64,000 nt of DNA from G963663365 sp963663365 (GTDB lineage: Bacteria; Hinthialibacterota; Hinthialibacteria; Hinthialibacterales; G963663365): positions 1,116,001-1,180,000 of the forward strand of contig CAXXIH010000004.1 of assembly GCA_963663365.2 (NCBI GenBank). The letters run 5' to 3'. Every line of letters starts with the position of its first letter. Position 1 is the stretch's first letter. The notes beneath the pieces were generated by a model, which saw only the letters and a list, made by a program, of their open reading frames with translations, ran no database searches and was not told where the DNA came from. Position numbers and translations under genes: made by a program. Positions 54,629 to 63,699 of the stretch are shown here, in pieces.

Positions 54629-55150
54629 AAGTGGTTTCAAAATACCTCCCGCGGCGTGACCGCCGTGGATCCCGCTAAAGCGGGATCTACCGGCACCTGT
54701 AACCAGGCAGGACATGAAGCCTACCGGCTCACGATTTCATAATTTAAGAGAAATGATTTTTCTGGTCAGCACCCTGCGCGCCAATTCGGAAATTTTCTTT
54801 CGCGCTTACAGCGCTTATGAATAGTGGGGGGCAGTGACCCAGGCCGCCGTTTGGCCGCGTTCCGCGTCCAAACTCTGACCTGGGCTATTGCATTGCGCAC
54901 CTTCGGTGCTTGGTGTGTTCCATTAAGAGAGATCGTGGATAGCGGGGGATCTTATGCGATAGGCAGGTTTTGTTACTGCCTCTTGCGCCTTGCGGCGCCC
55001 AGACAAGCGAGTTGTCTGCCCCACCCGCCCGGGTACCCCGGTGGGCATGAAGCCTTCCGGCCCACGATTTCGGGGTGTGTGCGTAGGATTTAGTTAGTCA
55101 GCACCCTGCGCGCCGCCGGTGGCGGCGAGAAAGTAGAGAGTGGAGAGGAG
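54626..55150. repeat. Repeat cluster between convergent genes, starting with a lone element end
   Basis: TAGAAGTGGTTTCAAAA (54626-54642) equals the outer 17 bases of the 46355 element. No matching inverted end follows. Then an alpha unit (about 54648-54780: GCGGCGTGACCGCCGTGG, CCGGCTCACGATTTC, GTCAGCACCCTGCGCG), a beta unit (about 54795-54955: GCGCTTACAGCGCTTATGAAT, CCCAGGC and GACCTGGGCT, GCACCTTCGGTGCTTGGTG) and a second alpha (about 55020-55110). No gene recognised between here and 55230. Confidence 0.75.
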
Positions 55151-55229
55151 AAAGTGAAATCACGAAGACACGAAAAGGCCACCCGGTGGAGATTGTTTGG
55201 TAATGTGTCGATACGTTTGTATAATAAAC

Positions 55230-56348
55230 TTATTGTTTTAGGGATGGCATGAGGCGTTCGGCGTTTTCACGGTAGAATTTCTCAAGCACACTGCGCGGCA
55301 ATTCCAGGCCGGGGACATCCTGACCGGCGATCTGTACGGAATCTTTGCCCGCGAAGAAAGCGTAATTGGCACGGTGCATCCGCTCTGCTTTGCCCGCGAA
55401 TTTTAAGTGCTCTGCTTCGGTATATTCGCCTTCATCTATCCAGAACACTTCGAAGTCGGTTCCGTACATGATTCGGTCCTGATAGCGGATCATGAAATCC
55501 CGAACCTTTTCTTTGGGTTGACGGGACATATCCGCGACCCGCGCCGCAACCTCAACATAGAAATTCGGATACTTGTCGAGATGTTTGGCAACCTCATCGA
55601 CATCATGGGCCATGCTGCCCAAATGCGCTCCGATAACGATCAAATCGGGGTGTTTCTCAATAATATGGTCGCGTGCGGCGATGATGGTTTCATAACTTGG
55701 AACATCGTTTCGGCCATAGAGATGCCATTCGGGATTCTTGCTGTAATAGCCATAGTGGACGCTCTTTGGATCTAGCGGTTGCCATGCCGCCCGTGGATCT
55801 GCGAGATGGGTAATCAGCGGTTTGCCGCATTTAGCGAGGTGATCGTAAATAGGATCGAAAAGCGGATCATCGGGCATGATGAACTCGCCGGCCGGATTGC
55901 GGATTTCCATACCGATCTCTTTCCAGATTTTGGTCATCACCGCCCCGGCTTTAAAACTTTGGTCCAGCCAATTCGTCACCTGTCGGACGTAATTCGATTC
56001 ATTGCGTCGCGATAGATCAAATGTCGATGCAAAGCATGAATAAAGCCCGTATTTCCGATAGAGGGCTTCTGTGCCTGATTCCATTCTTTCAAGTTGCTCC
56101 CGGTCAGTCCCAAAAACGCAGATGTTGACGCAACGCATGTTGAGGCGTTTCAGAGTGTCCATCAGCTCAGGGACATCGACAAAAATATGGGAATGCAGAT
56201 CAATCTTTTCGAAATCTTCAAATTGAGGAGCCGCTTCTTGATCTTTTTGAGTCCAACCGGAGGGAGTTCCTATCGACAAGATCATCGCCACACAAAAAGC
56301 ACAAAACGCCGCTTTAAATTTCGAAAAATTTGTTTTTCCAACATACAT
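55230..56348 (-). CDS. Exported amidohydrolase (TIM-barrel metal-dependent hydrolase)
   Basis: 372 residues with a signal peptide (to about 33) and a ribosome site (AGGA 8 bases upstream). Amidohydrolase-2-like: KIDLHSHIF gives metal ligands His52 and His54, KPLITHLADPRA a third His, LIVIGAHLGSMAHDVDE a fourth, and RIMYGTDFEVFW the catalytic Asp. Members hydrolyse or decarboxylate amide, lactone or carboxylate substrates. An exported location is unusual for the group and suggests action on extracellular small molecules. Substrate unknown. The next minus-strand gene upstream is an asparaginase-family hydrolase 136 bp away. Confidence 0.85.
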   Translation of the reverse strand: MYVGKTNFSKFKAAFCAFCVAMILSIGTPSGWTQKDQEAAPQFEDFEKIDLHSHIFVDVPELMDTLKRLNMRCVNICVFGTDREQLERMESGTEALYRKYGLYSCFASTFDLSRRNESNYVRQVTNWLDQSFKAGAVMTKIWKEIGMEIRNPAGEFIMPDDPLFDPIYDHLAKCGKPLITHLADPRAAWQPLDPKSVHYGYYSKNPEWHLYGRNDVPSYETIIAARDHIIEKHPDLIVIGAHLGSMAHDVDEVAKHLDKYPNFYVEVAARVADMSRQPKEKVRDFMIRYQDRIMYGTDFEVFWIDEGEYTEAEHLKFAGKAERMHRANYAFFAGKDSVQIAGQDVPGLELPRSVLEKFYRENAERLMPSLKQ

Positions 56349-56484
56349 GCTCTTTTTCCTATCAACTCTGCAATTGTACTTAACAACCCAAAACTGCCAT
56401 TCGGCTCAATGCGGCAAAGAATCAGAGTAAACGCCAAGCGGTGTGACGTGCAGGGGTAATTGCAGCCGGGATTGCTGCAAGGCT

Positions 56485-57390
56485 TTACGTAAAATCTTTT
56501 TCCCACACCGGCGCTTCTATGAGTTGGTTCCGGCTGCCATCCCAAAACGCATAAGAAAAACCTTCGGTTGTGCAGGCCGCGCCGATAGCGCCTTGCATGT
56601 TACAGGCCAAAAGTGCGCATTGGCGTAACGGTGTCGATTTCGCGGCACTCTTATAAAAATGAGCGGCTATCCGTGCGATTCCCCGTTGGCAGGCCTCTTG
56701 GGGCGGGATTCCCGCACGCATCAATTCCACAACTAAAAAACTGCCGCAAACTTTGAGGATGTCTTCTCCAAAGCCGGTAGCCACACACCCACCGGAGGCG
56801 TCATCGCAATAGAGACCGGACCCGATGATGGGAGAATCGCCTACGCGCCCGGGGAGTTTTCCGCCGCTGCCGCTGGTTGTGCAGGCTGTGGCGATATGGC
56901 CTTGGCTGTCGATGGCCAGGATGCCGATTGTGTCATGACCGATATCCCGGCCTTCCGGCGATCCATTTGCTTTTTCTTGTTCTTGTTGTTTCTGGTGTTC
57001 TTCAAGCCATTGCAGCCCGCGTTCATCGACCAAGCGTTCGGTTTGGAAACCATGCTGCAAAGCGAATTCGGCTGCGCCGTGTCCGGCGAGGTTGACATGC
57101 CGTCCATCCCGCAGGACTTCCCGGGCGACCTGTGTGGCCCGGGCGATACCTTCCATAGCCATGACTGCCCCACATGCCCCCGTGGTTCCATCCATAACCG
57201 CCGCATCCAGCTGCAAATAGCCTTGGGCATTGGGTTTAGAGTATTTGCCTACAGATTGTACATCGGGGCTGAGCTCGGTTACGGTTGCAGCTTCGACAAC
57301 GGCATCCATGGCTGAACCGTTGTTTTTTAGGATCGGGATGGAGGCTTCATTGGCGGGCAAACCGAATTTCCAGGTCGAAAGCAAAAGCAT
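56485..57390 (-). CDS. N4-(beta-N-acetylglucosaminyl)-L-asparaginase / isoaspartyl-peptidase-family Ntn hydrolase
   Basis: About 301 residues from ATG 57390 (AAGG 7 bases upstream; longer frame to 57546). T2-family Ntn hydrolase: the self-cleavage site lies at GHDTIGILAIDSQGHIATACTTSG, with Thr of HDTIG becoming the nucleophile, and substrate-binding GKLPGRVGDSPIIGSGLYCDD follows, as in aspartylglucosaminidase. An early NGSAMDAVVEAATVTELSPDVQSVG part completes the alpha chain. Hydrolyses the GlcNAc-Asn bond of glycoasparagine or an isoaspartyl dipeptide. No signal peptide on the chosen start. Works naturally with the GH38 mannosidase in breakdown of N-glycan-like material, by inference. Confidence 0.9.
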   Translation of the reverse strand: MLLLSTWKFGLPANEASIPILKNNGSAMDAVVEAATVTELSPDVQSVGKYSKPNAQGYLQLDAAVMDGTTGACGAVMAMEGIARATQVAREVLRDGRHVNLAGHGAAEFALQHGFQTERLVDERGLQWLEEHQKQQEQEKANGSPEGRDIGHDTIGILAIDSQGHIATACTTSGSGGKLPGRVGDSPIIGSGLYCDDASGGCVATGFGEDILKVCGSFLVVELMRAGIPPQEACQRGIARIAAHFYKSAAKSTPLRQCALLACNMQGAIGAACTTEGFSYAFWDGSRNQLIEAPVWEKDFT

Positions 57391-57586
57391 TTCAGTACCT
57401 TTCGAGAGTTGTTCTTGCCGGTAAACGTAGGAACACCCCAAAACGTGAACAAGTAATGGCCCGGGCGGAGCAGAATTTTGTTTCTTGGAAGACCGGGGAG
57501 CATATTTTACGAAGAACTTTGCGTTTTTGTATATTTTCTTGATCAAATAGGTTGTGCGCCATGGTTTGCGGTATTAAATTTAAGAC

Positions 57587-58180
57587 ATGCGCACTCATAC
57601 TGGATTTACATTAATTGAATTATTGATCGTTGTGGCGATTATCGGAATTCTGGCCGCGATTGCGGTTCCGAATTTTATGAATGCCCAGGTTCGTTCAAGA
57701 TTGGCTCGTGTTCAGAGCGACCATCGGACGATCTCGGTGGCTTTGGATAGCTACATTTTGGATAATGGATCTTATCCGCCTGAACGCGCAACAAGCGCCA
57801 ACGATTATAAAGGTTATACTTACCTGACCACTCCAATTGCCTACATAACTTCAAGTCTTGAAGATGCTTTCAAACTTAAGAATGTGGCGGATGCCGGCGA
57901 CGATTACGATCAGTATTATGAGTTTTATCTCACCAATCCCAGTCGAAATGCCAATCTGAAAAAGACAATGTTTAATATTGAGTCGGTGGGGCCGGATGGT
58001 TATGACGGTTTTCAGCCGACCAGCAGCTACCCTGTATGTCCATCGACTTTCCAGTTTTACGATGCCAGCAACGGAGTTCGCAGCTATGGAGATATACTGC
58101 GTGCCGGTGGCGCCGCCACTCCACGCTGGTACCGTGACCGTATAGGCGGACCGGAAGCCAGCGGTCTCGATTCATTGTAA
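57587..58180 (+). CDS. Prepilin-type pseudopilin
   Basis: 197 residues. Short leader MRTHTG, then FTLIELLIVVAIIGILAA and NFMNAQVRSRLARVQSDHRTISVALDSYILDNGSYPP, the GspG-like start. DNA of the first 70 bases is nearly the same as in the pseudopilin at 41522, suggesting a conserved module or recent copy. The tail has SVGPDGYDG and YDASNGVRSYGDILRAGG, the motif shared with the gene at 41522 and the partial gene at the right edge. Exported and assembled by a type II/IV machinery encoded elsewhere. Confidence 0.92.
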   Translation: MRTHTGFTLIELLIVVAIIGILAAIAVPNFMNAQVRSRLARVQSDHRTISVALDSYILDNGSYPPERATSANDYKGYTYLTTPIAYITSSLEDAFKLKNVADAGDDYDQYYEFYLTNPSRNANLKKTMFNIESVGPDGYDGFQPTSSYPVCPSTFQFYDASNGVRSYGDILRAGGAATPRWYRDRIGGPEASGLDSL

Positions 58181-58350
58181 TCGAGCAGGCCTATCGAGCC
58201 ATTCGCGTATCCGGTTCTTTCTCTTTTTTGCCTTTGAGCCGGCCCTGATTTGTCAGGGTGTGGCTATTGATTTGGCAATATTTCCCCGTCTTCCATTGAC
58301 CACCTGCGTCAGCTTGTCAGTCTTTGAGCCGTTCTTTTGGAGTAAACGAC

Positions 58351-59700
58351 ATGGCGACGTTACGTGTTCTTAAAGGCACCCGGGATTATCTGCCCGAATT
58401 CCAGATTTTGCGTGAACGGGTTCGCGATACGATCGTGCGGGCCTTTCACCGCTACGGCTACAGCCCTCTGGAAACCCCGATTCTGAATTTGTTCGAGATT
58501 TTGGCCTCCAAATACGCAGGCGGGGCCGAGATTCTTAAAGAGACTTACAAACTCAACGACCAAGGGGAACGCGAGCTGGCGTTGCGTTATGACCTGACCA
58601 TCCCCTTTGCGCGGGTGGTGGGGATGTATCAGCCGCACCAAATCCAGCTGCCCTTTAAACGCTATGAGATCGGACGGGTGTTCCGGGATGGCCCCATTAA
58701 GGCGGGCCGGTTCCGTGAATTCACCCAATGCGATGCGGATGTGGTGGGTATCGCCGATGTCGCTGTTGAGGCCGAGTTTTTGGCTTTGGCGAGCGAGGTT
58801 TTTAATGAATTGGGGATGAAAGCCGAAGCACGGGTGGGGCACCGGAAGCTTTTAGGCGCGATTTTGACAGAAGCCGGATTGCCGGAAAGCGGCCATGCCG
58901 CCGCCATTCTCTCTATCGACAAACTGGAAAAGATCGGCCGGGAAGGTGTGGAAACGGAACTGGCCGGACAAGGACTCTCGAAAGACCAGTGTGCGGCTCT
59001 TTTCAAACGTCTCGATACCCAGGGATCGAATGAAGAACTGCTTGAATTTTACCGTGGGGAGCTTCAGAGCGAATCCGCACAAAAAGCTTTGGATGATGTG
59101 CAGCAGGTGATGGAATACCTGCGGGCTTTTGGTGTTGAAGGCTTTATGAGGTTTGTGCCGAGTCTGGCGCGAGGATTGGAAATCTATACCGGCACGGTGT
59201 TTGAATACTTCATGCCCGGGTCGGAGATCACATCCTCGATTGGCGCCGGTGGCCGTTATGACCGGATCATCGGCCAGTTTTTGCATGGCGATAATCCCAA
59301 GAAGGCCGAAGCCTATCCGGCTGTAGGGATGAGTTTCGGACTGGATGTGATGACTGAAGCTCTTCGACTGCAATTGCAGGCTGAAGGTGGTGAGACCTAC
59401 ACCGAGAAATCGACGGTTGTACAGGTTCTGATTGCGCCAATGGTACCGGTCGAGAAAGTGTTGCCGGTGGCCGGGGCTTTACGCCGGGCCGGAGTTTCAG
59501 TGGATGTGGCTTATACTGCCAAACGGCTGAAAAAGGCTTTAGACCTAGCCAACCGGCTGGGGATTCCTTATGTGGCGATCATCGGCGAAGATGAACTGGA
59601 GGCCGGAACGATTGCCTTGAAAGACATGGCCCAAGGCCAGCAAGAAAGCCTGACGGTAGAGAAAATCGTAGAAAAACTGGCGGACCAGGAACGCAGTTAG
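58351..59700 (+). CDS. hisS: Histidyl-tRNA synthetase
   Basis: About 449 residues from ATG 58351 (GGAG 8 bases upstream). Class II synthetase: LKGTRDYLPEFQILRERV (motif 1), LRYDLTIPFARVV, KRYEIGRVFRDGPIKAGRFREFTQCDADVVG (motif 2, ATP binding), GLEIYTGTVFEYF (HisA loop), SIGAGGRYDRII (motif 3 region) and a C-terminal anticodon-binding Rossmann-like domain (APMVPVEKVLPVAGALRRAG). Charges tRNA-His. Length and order match the bacterial enzyme. Gene is 170 bp after the pseudopilin gene, which is convergent with nothing. Confidence 0.97.
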   Translation: MATLRVLKGTRDYLPEFQILRERVRDTIVRAFHRYGYSPLETPILNLFEILASKYAGGAEILKETYKLNDQGERELALRYDLTIPFARVVGMYQPHQIQLPFKRYEIGRVFRDGPIKAGRFREFTQCDADVVGIADVAVEAEFLALASEVFNELGMKAEARVGHRKLLGAILTEAGLPESGHAAAILSIDKLEKIGREGVETELAGQGLSKDQCAALFKRLDTQGSNEELLEFYRGELQSESAQKALDDVQQVMEYLRAFGVEGFMRFVPSLARGLEIYTGTVFEYFMPGSEITSSIGAGGRYDRIIGQFLHGDNPKKAEAYPAVGMSFGLDVMTEALRLQLQAEGGETYTEKSTVVQVLIAPMVPVEKVLPVAGALRRAGVSVDVAYTAKRLKKALDLANRLGIPYVAIIGEDELEAGTIALKDMAQGQQESLTVEKIVEKLADQERS

Positions 59701-59793
59701 GCACACGGTCTATTGGATTTACGACTTGCCTGCTTGTTTGACAAGCGGCTTGTAGGTTACCCTTACGCGTACGATTCTGAGAGAGCCGGCGTA

Positions 59794-60663
59794 ATGAGTG
59801 CAGATACCAATCCCACACTGAGTGTGGTTATTCCCGCGTTGAATGAAGAGGCATCAATCGGTGATGTGGTGCGCGCGGTTCACGAACGCCTGGATGCCCT
59901 GCATGTTTCTCATCAGATCATTGTTGTGAATGACGGCTCTCGTGACAACACGGGCCATGTTGCTAAAGAGGCGGGCGCGGAAATCGTCACCCATCGCGAG
60001 CCGAAAGGGTATGGGGCTTCGCTCAAAGCAGGCGTCCGGGCCGCGTCCGCGCCATGGATTTTGATTATGGATGGGGATGCTTCCTATCCACCGGCGGAGA
60101 TCGAAAACATTATTGCCGCCAGTTCGGATCAGGATGTGGTTATCGGGGCACGGACCAAACAGGGCAGTAAGATTCCCTTTGTACGCCGTCCGATGAAATG
60201 GCTGCTAACCCGGTTGGCCGAACGGCTCTCAGGCAAAAGTATTCCGGATCTGAATAGCGGGATGCGTCTGTTTTCACGTGAGGATTTTCTGCGGAAATGC
60301 CCCAATATGCCGAATGGATTCTCGCTCAGCACAACCCACACCCTTTTATCGCTTTCTGAGTTTCAGCGTGTCCGGTTTGTACCCATCGATTACGAAAGCC
60401 GGGCGGGTCAAAGCAAGTTTCATCCGATTCGAGACACCTGGGGCATGATTATGCTGATCATCAAAACCGTGATGATGTTCGATCCCATGCGGGTGTTTTT
60501 GCCGATCAGCCTGGTGTTGCTTTTGGCGGCGATTGCGGTGGCGATTTGCAGTTACACGTTCTTAGAACGGTTTCTGGATACGACGTTTGTGGTTTTGTTG
60601 TTTGCTTCGTTGCAGTTTTTTGCCTTGGGTTTGCTTGCCGATCTCATCAACCGCCGCCGGTAG
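59794..60663 (+). CDS. Family 2 glycosyltransferase, DPM1-like, with C-terminal membrane helices
   Basis: About 289 residues from ATG 59794. The GT2 Rossmann-like domain shows SVVIPALNEEASIGDVV, IVVNDGSRDNTGHVAKEAG, HREPKGYGASLKAG and the DxD-type ILIMDGDASYPP, then DLNSGMRLFSREDFLRKCP. Two hydrophobic helices at about 225-287 anchor it in the inner membrane. Such enzymes transfer a sugar from a nucleotide to a polyprenyl phosphate for surface-glycan or lipid synthesis. Same strand as hisS, 93 bp after it. Confidence 0.9.
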   Translation: MSADTNPTLSVVIPALNEEASIGDVVRAVHERLDALHVSHQIIVVNDGSRDNTGHVAKEAGAEIVTHREPKGYGASLKAGVRAASAPWILIMDGDASYPPAEIENIIAASSDQDVVIGARTKQGSKIPFVRRPMKWLLTRLAERLSGKSIPDLNSGMRLFSREDFLRKCPNMPNGFSLSTTHTLLSLSEFQRVRFVPIDYESRAGQSKFHPIRDTWGMIMLIIKTVMMFDPMRVFLPISLVLLLAAIAVAICSYTFLERFLDTTFVVLLFASLQFFALGLLADLINRRR

Positions 60664-60802
60664 TTTTAACTTGTGACAAGTCTATTTTGCGCTATCCGAA
60701 TTGCCGGGGTACGGTATCAACATCGGACAACGTTATTAACCTAGTATGCGATAGGAACAACCCTGCTGTGAAAACAAAACCATTCACCGGCAGGACCGTT
60801 TT

Positions 60803-62701
60803 ATGGTGAGACGATTGCCAATGACTTGGAACAAGAAAATGTATTCGCCGAAAACTTCAAGCTATTTGAGCCTGTTTATTTGCTCAGTTCTGTGGATTTT
60901 GCCGGCAATGGCGCAAGATACTCCTCCTGATAACGATCCATTTGTAGCGCAGGATGATTTTGGGCTGTTTCGGTGGGAAGCCGGTACACAAAGCCTCAAA
61001 CTTCAACCGGGAGAAACCGGCGAACTGAGATTAATTTTAACAATACCGGCAATGCACATCAGCTATGCGGACCGGACTATGGTTACGGTGGAAGAAATCG
61101 AAGACCTGCCTCTTGAGGCAGGCCAAATGCAAATTCCGCATACGAAAAAGAAAAAGGATCCACTAGGCGAAGAAGTCGATGTGTATACAGAGACTGCGGA
61201 GTTTATTATTCCCATCAGAGCTTTATCGACACCTCAAGAAGTAAGCGGGGAATTAACCGTAATTGTAGAGCATCAGGGATGTTCGCCGACGATTTGTTAT
61301 TTTCCGTTCGATGCCGAGTTTAAAATCCCGGTGACCATTGCCGCTGGTGAAGGTTCCAGCCCATTGGCGAATGAAGGAACAGTGGAACCGGTATCCACTG
61401 CGAACGGCGGACAAACCATCGATGAAGAATCCGGTGAATCCGGGGGATTTGCGTCCGCTGCGGAAAAGGGGAGTATTTGGCTGGCCCTGTTTGTTTTTGT
61501 GGGTGGATTCGGCGTAGCGTTTACGCCATGTGTATATCCGCTGATACCGATCACGCTGGGAATTTTGGGAGCGCGCAAAACAGATTCTCATCTGCAGGCT
61601 TTTTTAGTATCCGCCACTTATGTGCTTGGCATCGCGGTGATGTATACCGCACTGGGTGTAGGCGCAGCGGCTACAGGGCAACTGTTTGGGCAGGTCATGG
61701 CTCAGCCTTGGGTTGTGGGGCCGATTGTATTGATTCTTGTGGCTTTGGGCTTTTCGATGTTGGGATTTTTCGACATTGAACTTCCGGCATTTTTGCGGAA
61801 CCGTGCTCAAGGCTTTGCGGGCGGATCATACGGCGGCGCGTTTATGATGGGTCTGGTTTCGGGGGTGATTGCCGCGCCATGCACCGGGCCGGTTTTAGGC
61901 GGCGTTTTGACTTATGTGGCCCAATCCCAAGACATGGTTTGGGGCGGGACGCTGTTGTTTATCTTTTCCCTCGGTTTGGGCTTGCCATTTCTGGTTTTGG
62001 GAACGTTTTCCGGCTTGATTCAAAAAGCCCCCAAAGCTGGCGCGTGGATGGAAAAGATCAAACACGTGTTTGCCGTACTGCTGTTCGCCGTTGCGCTTTA
62101 TACGGCCAAAGACGCATTCCCATGGATCGGCGGATTCTTAAGGCCGTTACCATCCGGGCTGATTGTAGGAGTTGTGTTGGTTGTAGCGGGTGTGGTGTTA
62201 GGCGGCATCCATCGTTCGGTTGTGCACGGTTCGGCCGGTTCACGAAGCGTGGCAGCGGTTGGAGTGCTGTTGCTTTCGTTGGGACTCTTTTTAGGAGCGG
62301 GATCGTTTTCGATTGTCAAATCGGATCTGCCTTGGACAAAAATCAAAGCCGATCGTGAAACCGCCGAAGAGGAATTAAACCGTGCTCTGGCTTCCGCCCG
62401 GCTGTTACAAAAGCCAGTGGTCATCGACTTTACCGCCAGTTGGTGCAGCATCTGCCAAGAATTAGAACGGTTCACTTTTTCAGATACAGAAGTATCCGAA
62501 AAACTGCGCAATGAATTTGAGTTGATAAAACTCGATAGCAGCTCCTCGACACGTCTGCCGGAATGGATGCGTGTACGTTTTCAGGTGGTCGGTTTGCCAT
62601 TGGTGATTTTTATCGGTCCGGATGGACAGGAACGCGAATCGCTGCGTTTGACCGGTTTTGAAGACGCGGAAGCGTTTATGAAGAGACTGGAGGGGGTGTA
62701 G
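60803..62701 (+). CDS. dsbD: Thiol:disulfide interchange protein DsbD
   Basis: 632 residues from ATG 60803 (AGGA 7 bases upstream), a little longer than E. coli DsbD (565). Domains in order: signal, N-terminal periplasmic domain with Cys pair GCSPTIC (about 160/166), eight-helix membrane domain with TPCVYPLIP (Cys about 242) and APCTGPVLG (Cys about 359), and a C-terminal thioredoxin domain with WCSIC (about 548/551). It passes electrons from cytoplasmic thioredoxin to periplasmic partners and so could support the multiheme cytochrome and secreted Cys proteins. Second unit after the GT2 gene, 139 bp apart. Confidence 0.95.
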   Translation: MVRRLPMTWNKKMYSPKTSSYLSLFICSVLWILPAMAQDTPPDNDPFVAQDDFGLFRWEAGTQSLKLQPGETGELRLILTIPAMHISYADRTMVTVEEIEDLPLEAGQMQIPHTKKKKDPLGEEVDVYTETAEFIIPIRALSTPQEVSGELTVIVEHQGCSPTICYFPFDAEFKIPVTIAAGEGSSPLANEGTVEPVSTANGGQTIDEESGESGGFASAAEKGSIWLALFVFVGGFGVAFTPCVYPLIPITLGILGARKTDSHLQAFLVSATYVLGIAVMYTALGVGAAATGQLFGQVMAQPWVVGPIVLILVALGFSMLGFFDIELPAFLRNRAQGFAGGSYGGAFMMGLVSGVIAAPCTGPVLGGVLTYVAQSQDMVWGGTLLFIFSLGLGLPFLVLGTFSGLIQKAPKAGAWMEKIKHVFAVLLFAVALYTAKDAFPWIGGFLRPLPSGLIVGVVLVVAGVVLGGIHRSVVHGSAGSRSVAAVGVLLLSLGLFLGAGSFSIVKSDLPWTKIKADRETAEEELNRALASARLLQKPVVIDFTASWCSICQELERFTFSDTEVSEKLRNEFELIKLDSSSSTRLPEWMRVRFQVVGLPLVIFIGPDGQERESLRLTGFEDAEAFMKRLEGV

Positions 62702-62753
62702 AGCCTATAATGAGTCTGTTATGGCGCGGTCCGATTCTCGCAATTCGGATAAA

Positions 62754-62782
62754 TTGACACCATTCTTTTACGGGGATATACT
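62754..62782 (+). promoter_or_regulatory. Near-consensus sigma-70 promoter
   Basis: TTGACA (62754-62759), a 17-base spacer, TATACT (62777-62782): a perfect -35 box, ideal spacing, and a -10 with one or two differences from TATAAT. The start site would fall near 62789, about 20 bases before the ATG at 62809. Strength suggests constitutive transcription of the two-gene cassette downstream. Confidence 0.8.
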
Positions 62783-62808
62783 ACAATTGAAGAAATTAGG
62801 TGACGAAG

Positions 62809-63198
62809 ATGACAAAGAACTTTAAAAAAGCAGTTGAATGCATCCGGCATGCGGAGCGTGTTTGTTCATCTTCGACTGATTTGAAGCCTGTTGACAGGTG
62901 GAGCGATAGACAGCGAGTCTCTTCCAAACATATCTATGAAAAAGTATTGGCATATTCGGGTGTGCCAGCAGCGGAAAAGCAGGGTCTTTCATTATTGGCG
63001 AAAAAGGCTAATAAGTATCGGATTAAGTATACAGTAGGGAAAAAGGGAAACCATAACGGCGAAAAAGCGATCCTTAGCACGCGTCGATTACCCAATGGGA
63101 ACCAAATGGTCATTATGGGACGGGATGTTTTTGACAAAGCTGTGGAAGCCGCATCGCAAGTATTGCGTGATGCATTACCGAATAAAAAATCCGTATAA
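62809..63198 (+). CDS. Hypothetical small basic protein, first gene of a two-gene cassette
   Basis: About 129 residues from ATG 62809 (AGGTGA upstream; GTG 62800 in frame). Basic and cytoplasmic, with KHIYEKVLAYSGVPAAEKQGLSLLAKKANKYRIKYTVGKK and a C-terminal part MVIMGRDVFDKAVEAASQVLRDALPNKKS. No family recognised, no membrane segment or signal. Thirteen bases separate it from the next gene, so they are almost certainly co-transcribed. It could be a regulator or partner of the membrane protein that follows, but nothing in the sequence proves it. Confidence 0.65.
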   Translation: MTKNFKKAVECIRHAERVCSSSTDLKPVDRWSDRQRVSSKHIYEKVLAYSGVPAAEKQGLSLLAKKANKYRIKYTVGKKGNHNGEKAILSTRRLPNGNQMVIMGRDVFDKAVEAASQVLRDALPNKKSV

Positions 63199-63211
63199 AT
63201 CATAGGGGGCT

Positions 63212-63673
63212 GTGGGGGCGTTGGAAGAAAATTCAAATGAAAATGCGTATATGAATCATATGTTTGAAAGTCTTGTGACTTCAGACGATGATGTTGTTGG
63301 GATGGTGGCGTATTCTCTTTATAAGTTATCCAAAAGAGATTGGATAGCGAATTTTTCCCAAGAAAATGGCCGAAGTCCTTCAAAAGATGAATGCGATGAA
63401 TATGTGAAGAAGATGATGCCGCGTGATATCGATAGACTTCGCGTACTTGCAGAGGGGATTATGTCGGAGTACGGCGGCGTGGTTTTGGCGGATGCTTATA
63501 GCGAAATACGTGAAGAAGCACGAGAAGATGAGATAATTTGTCAAATACAGAAACAGGGGGCATTTTGGAAGCAAGTCGGCACCGGATTATTTAGCGCATT
63601 TCTCTTCGCTCTTATTCTCATATTGTTGTATTACATACTGAAGTTTCTAGGGATTCCGTTTTCTTTTGGGTAG
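63212..63673 (+). CDS. Hypothetical protein with VAYSLYKxxKRDW motif and C-terminal membrane helix
   Basis: 153 residues from GTG 63212 (AGGGGG just upstream; TTG 63221 also possible). An acidic N-terminus leads to DDDVVGMVAYSLYKLSKRDWIANF, then ENGRSPSKDECDEYVKKMMP and a helical segment, with one membrane helix at the end (LFSAFLFALILILLYYILKFLGI) placing the rest on the inner face. My recollection is that similar VAYxLYKxxKRDW sequences occur in uncharacterised single-pass proteins of other bacteria; I cannot verify this. Paired with the 62809 gene. Function unknown. Confidence 0.65.
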   Translation: MGALEENSNENAYMNHMFESLVTSDDDVVGMVAYSLYKLSKRDWIANFSQENGRSPSKDECDEYVKKMMPRDIDRLRVLAEGIMSEYGGVVLADAYSEIREEAREDEIICQIQKQGAFWKQVGTGLFSAFLFALILILLYYILKFLGIPFSFG

Positions 63674-63699
63674 ATTTCGAATTTCCGAAATTCATGTAA

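Noticed and set aside
58238..58262. CCCTGA-TTTG-TCAGGG hairpin after the 57587 pseudopilin
   Set aside because: Only a 6-bp stem with no T-run, so it is not reported as a terminator.
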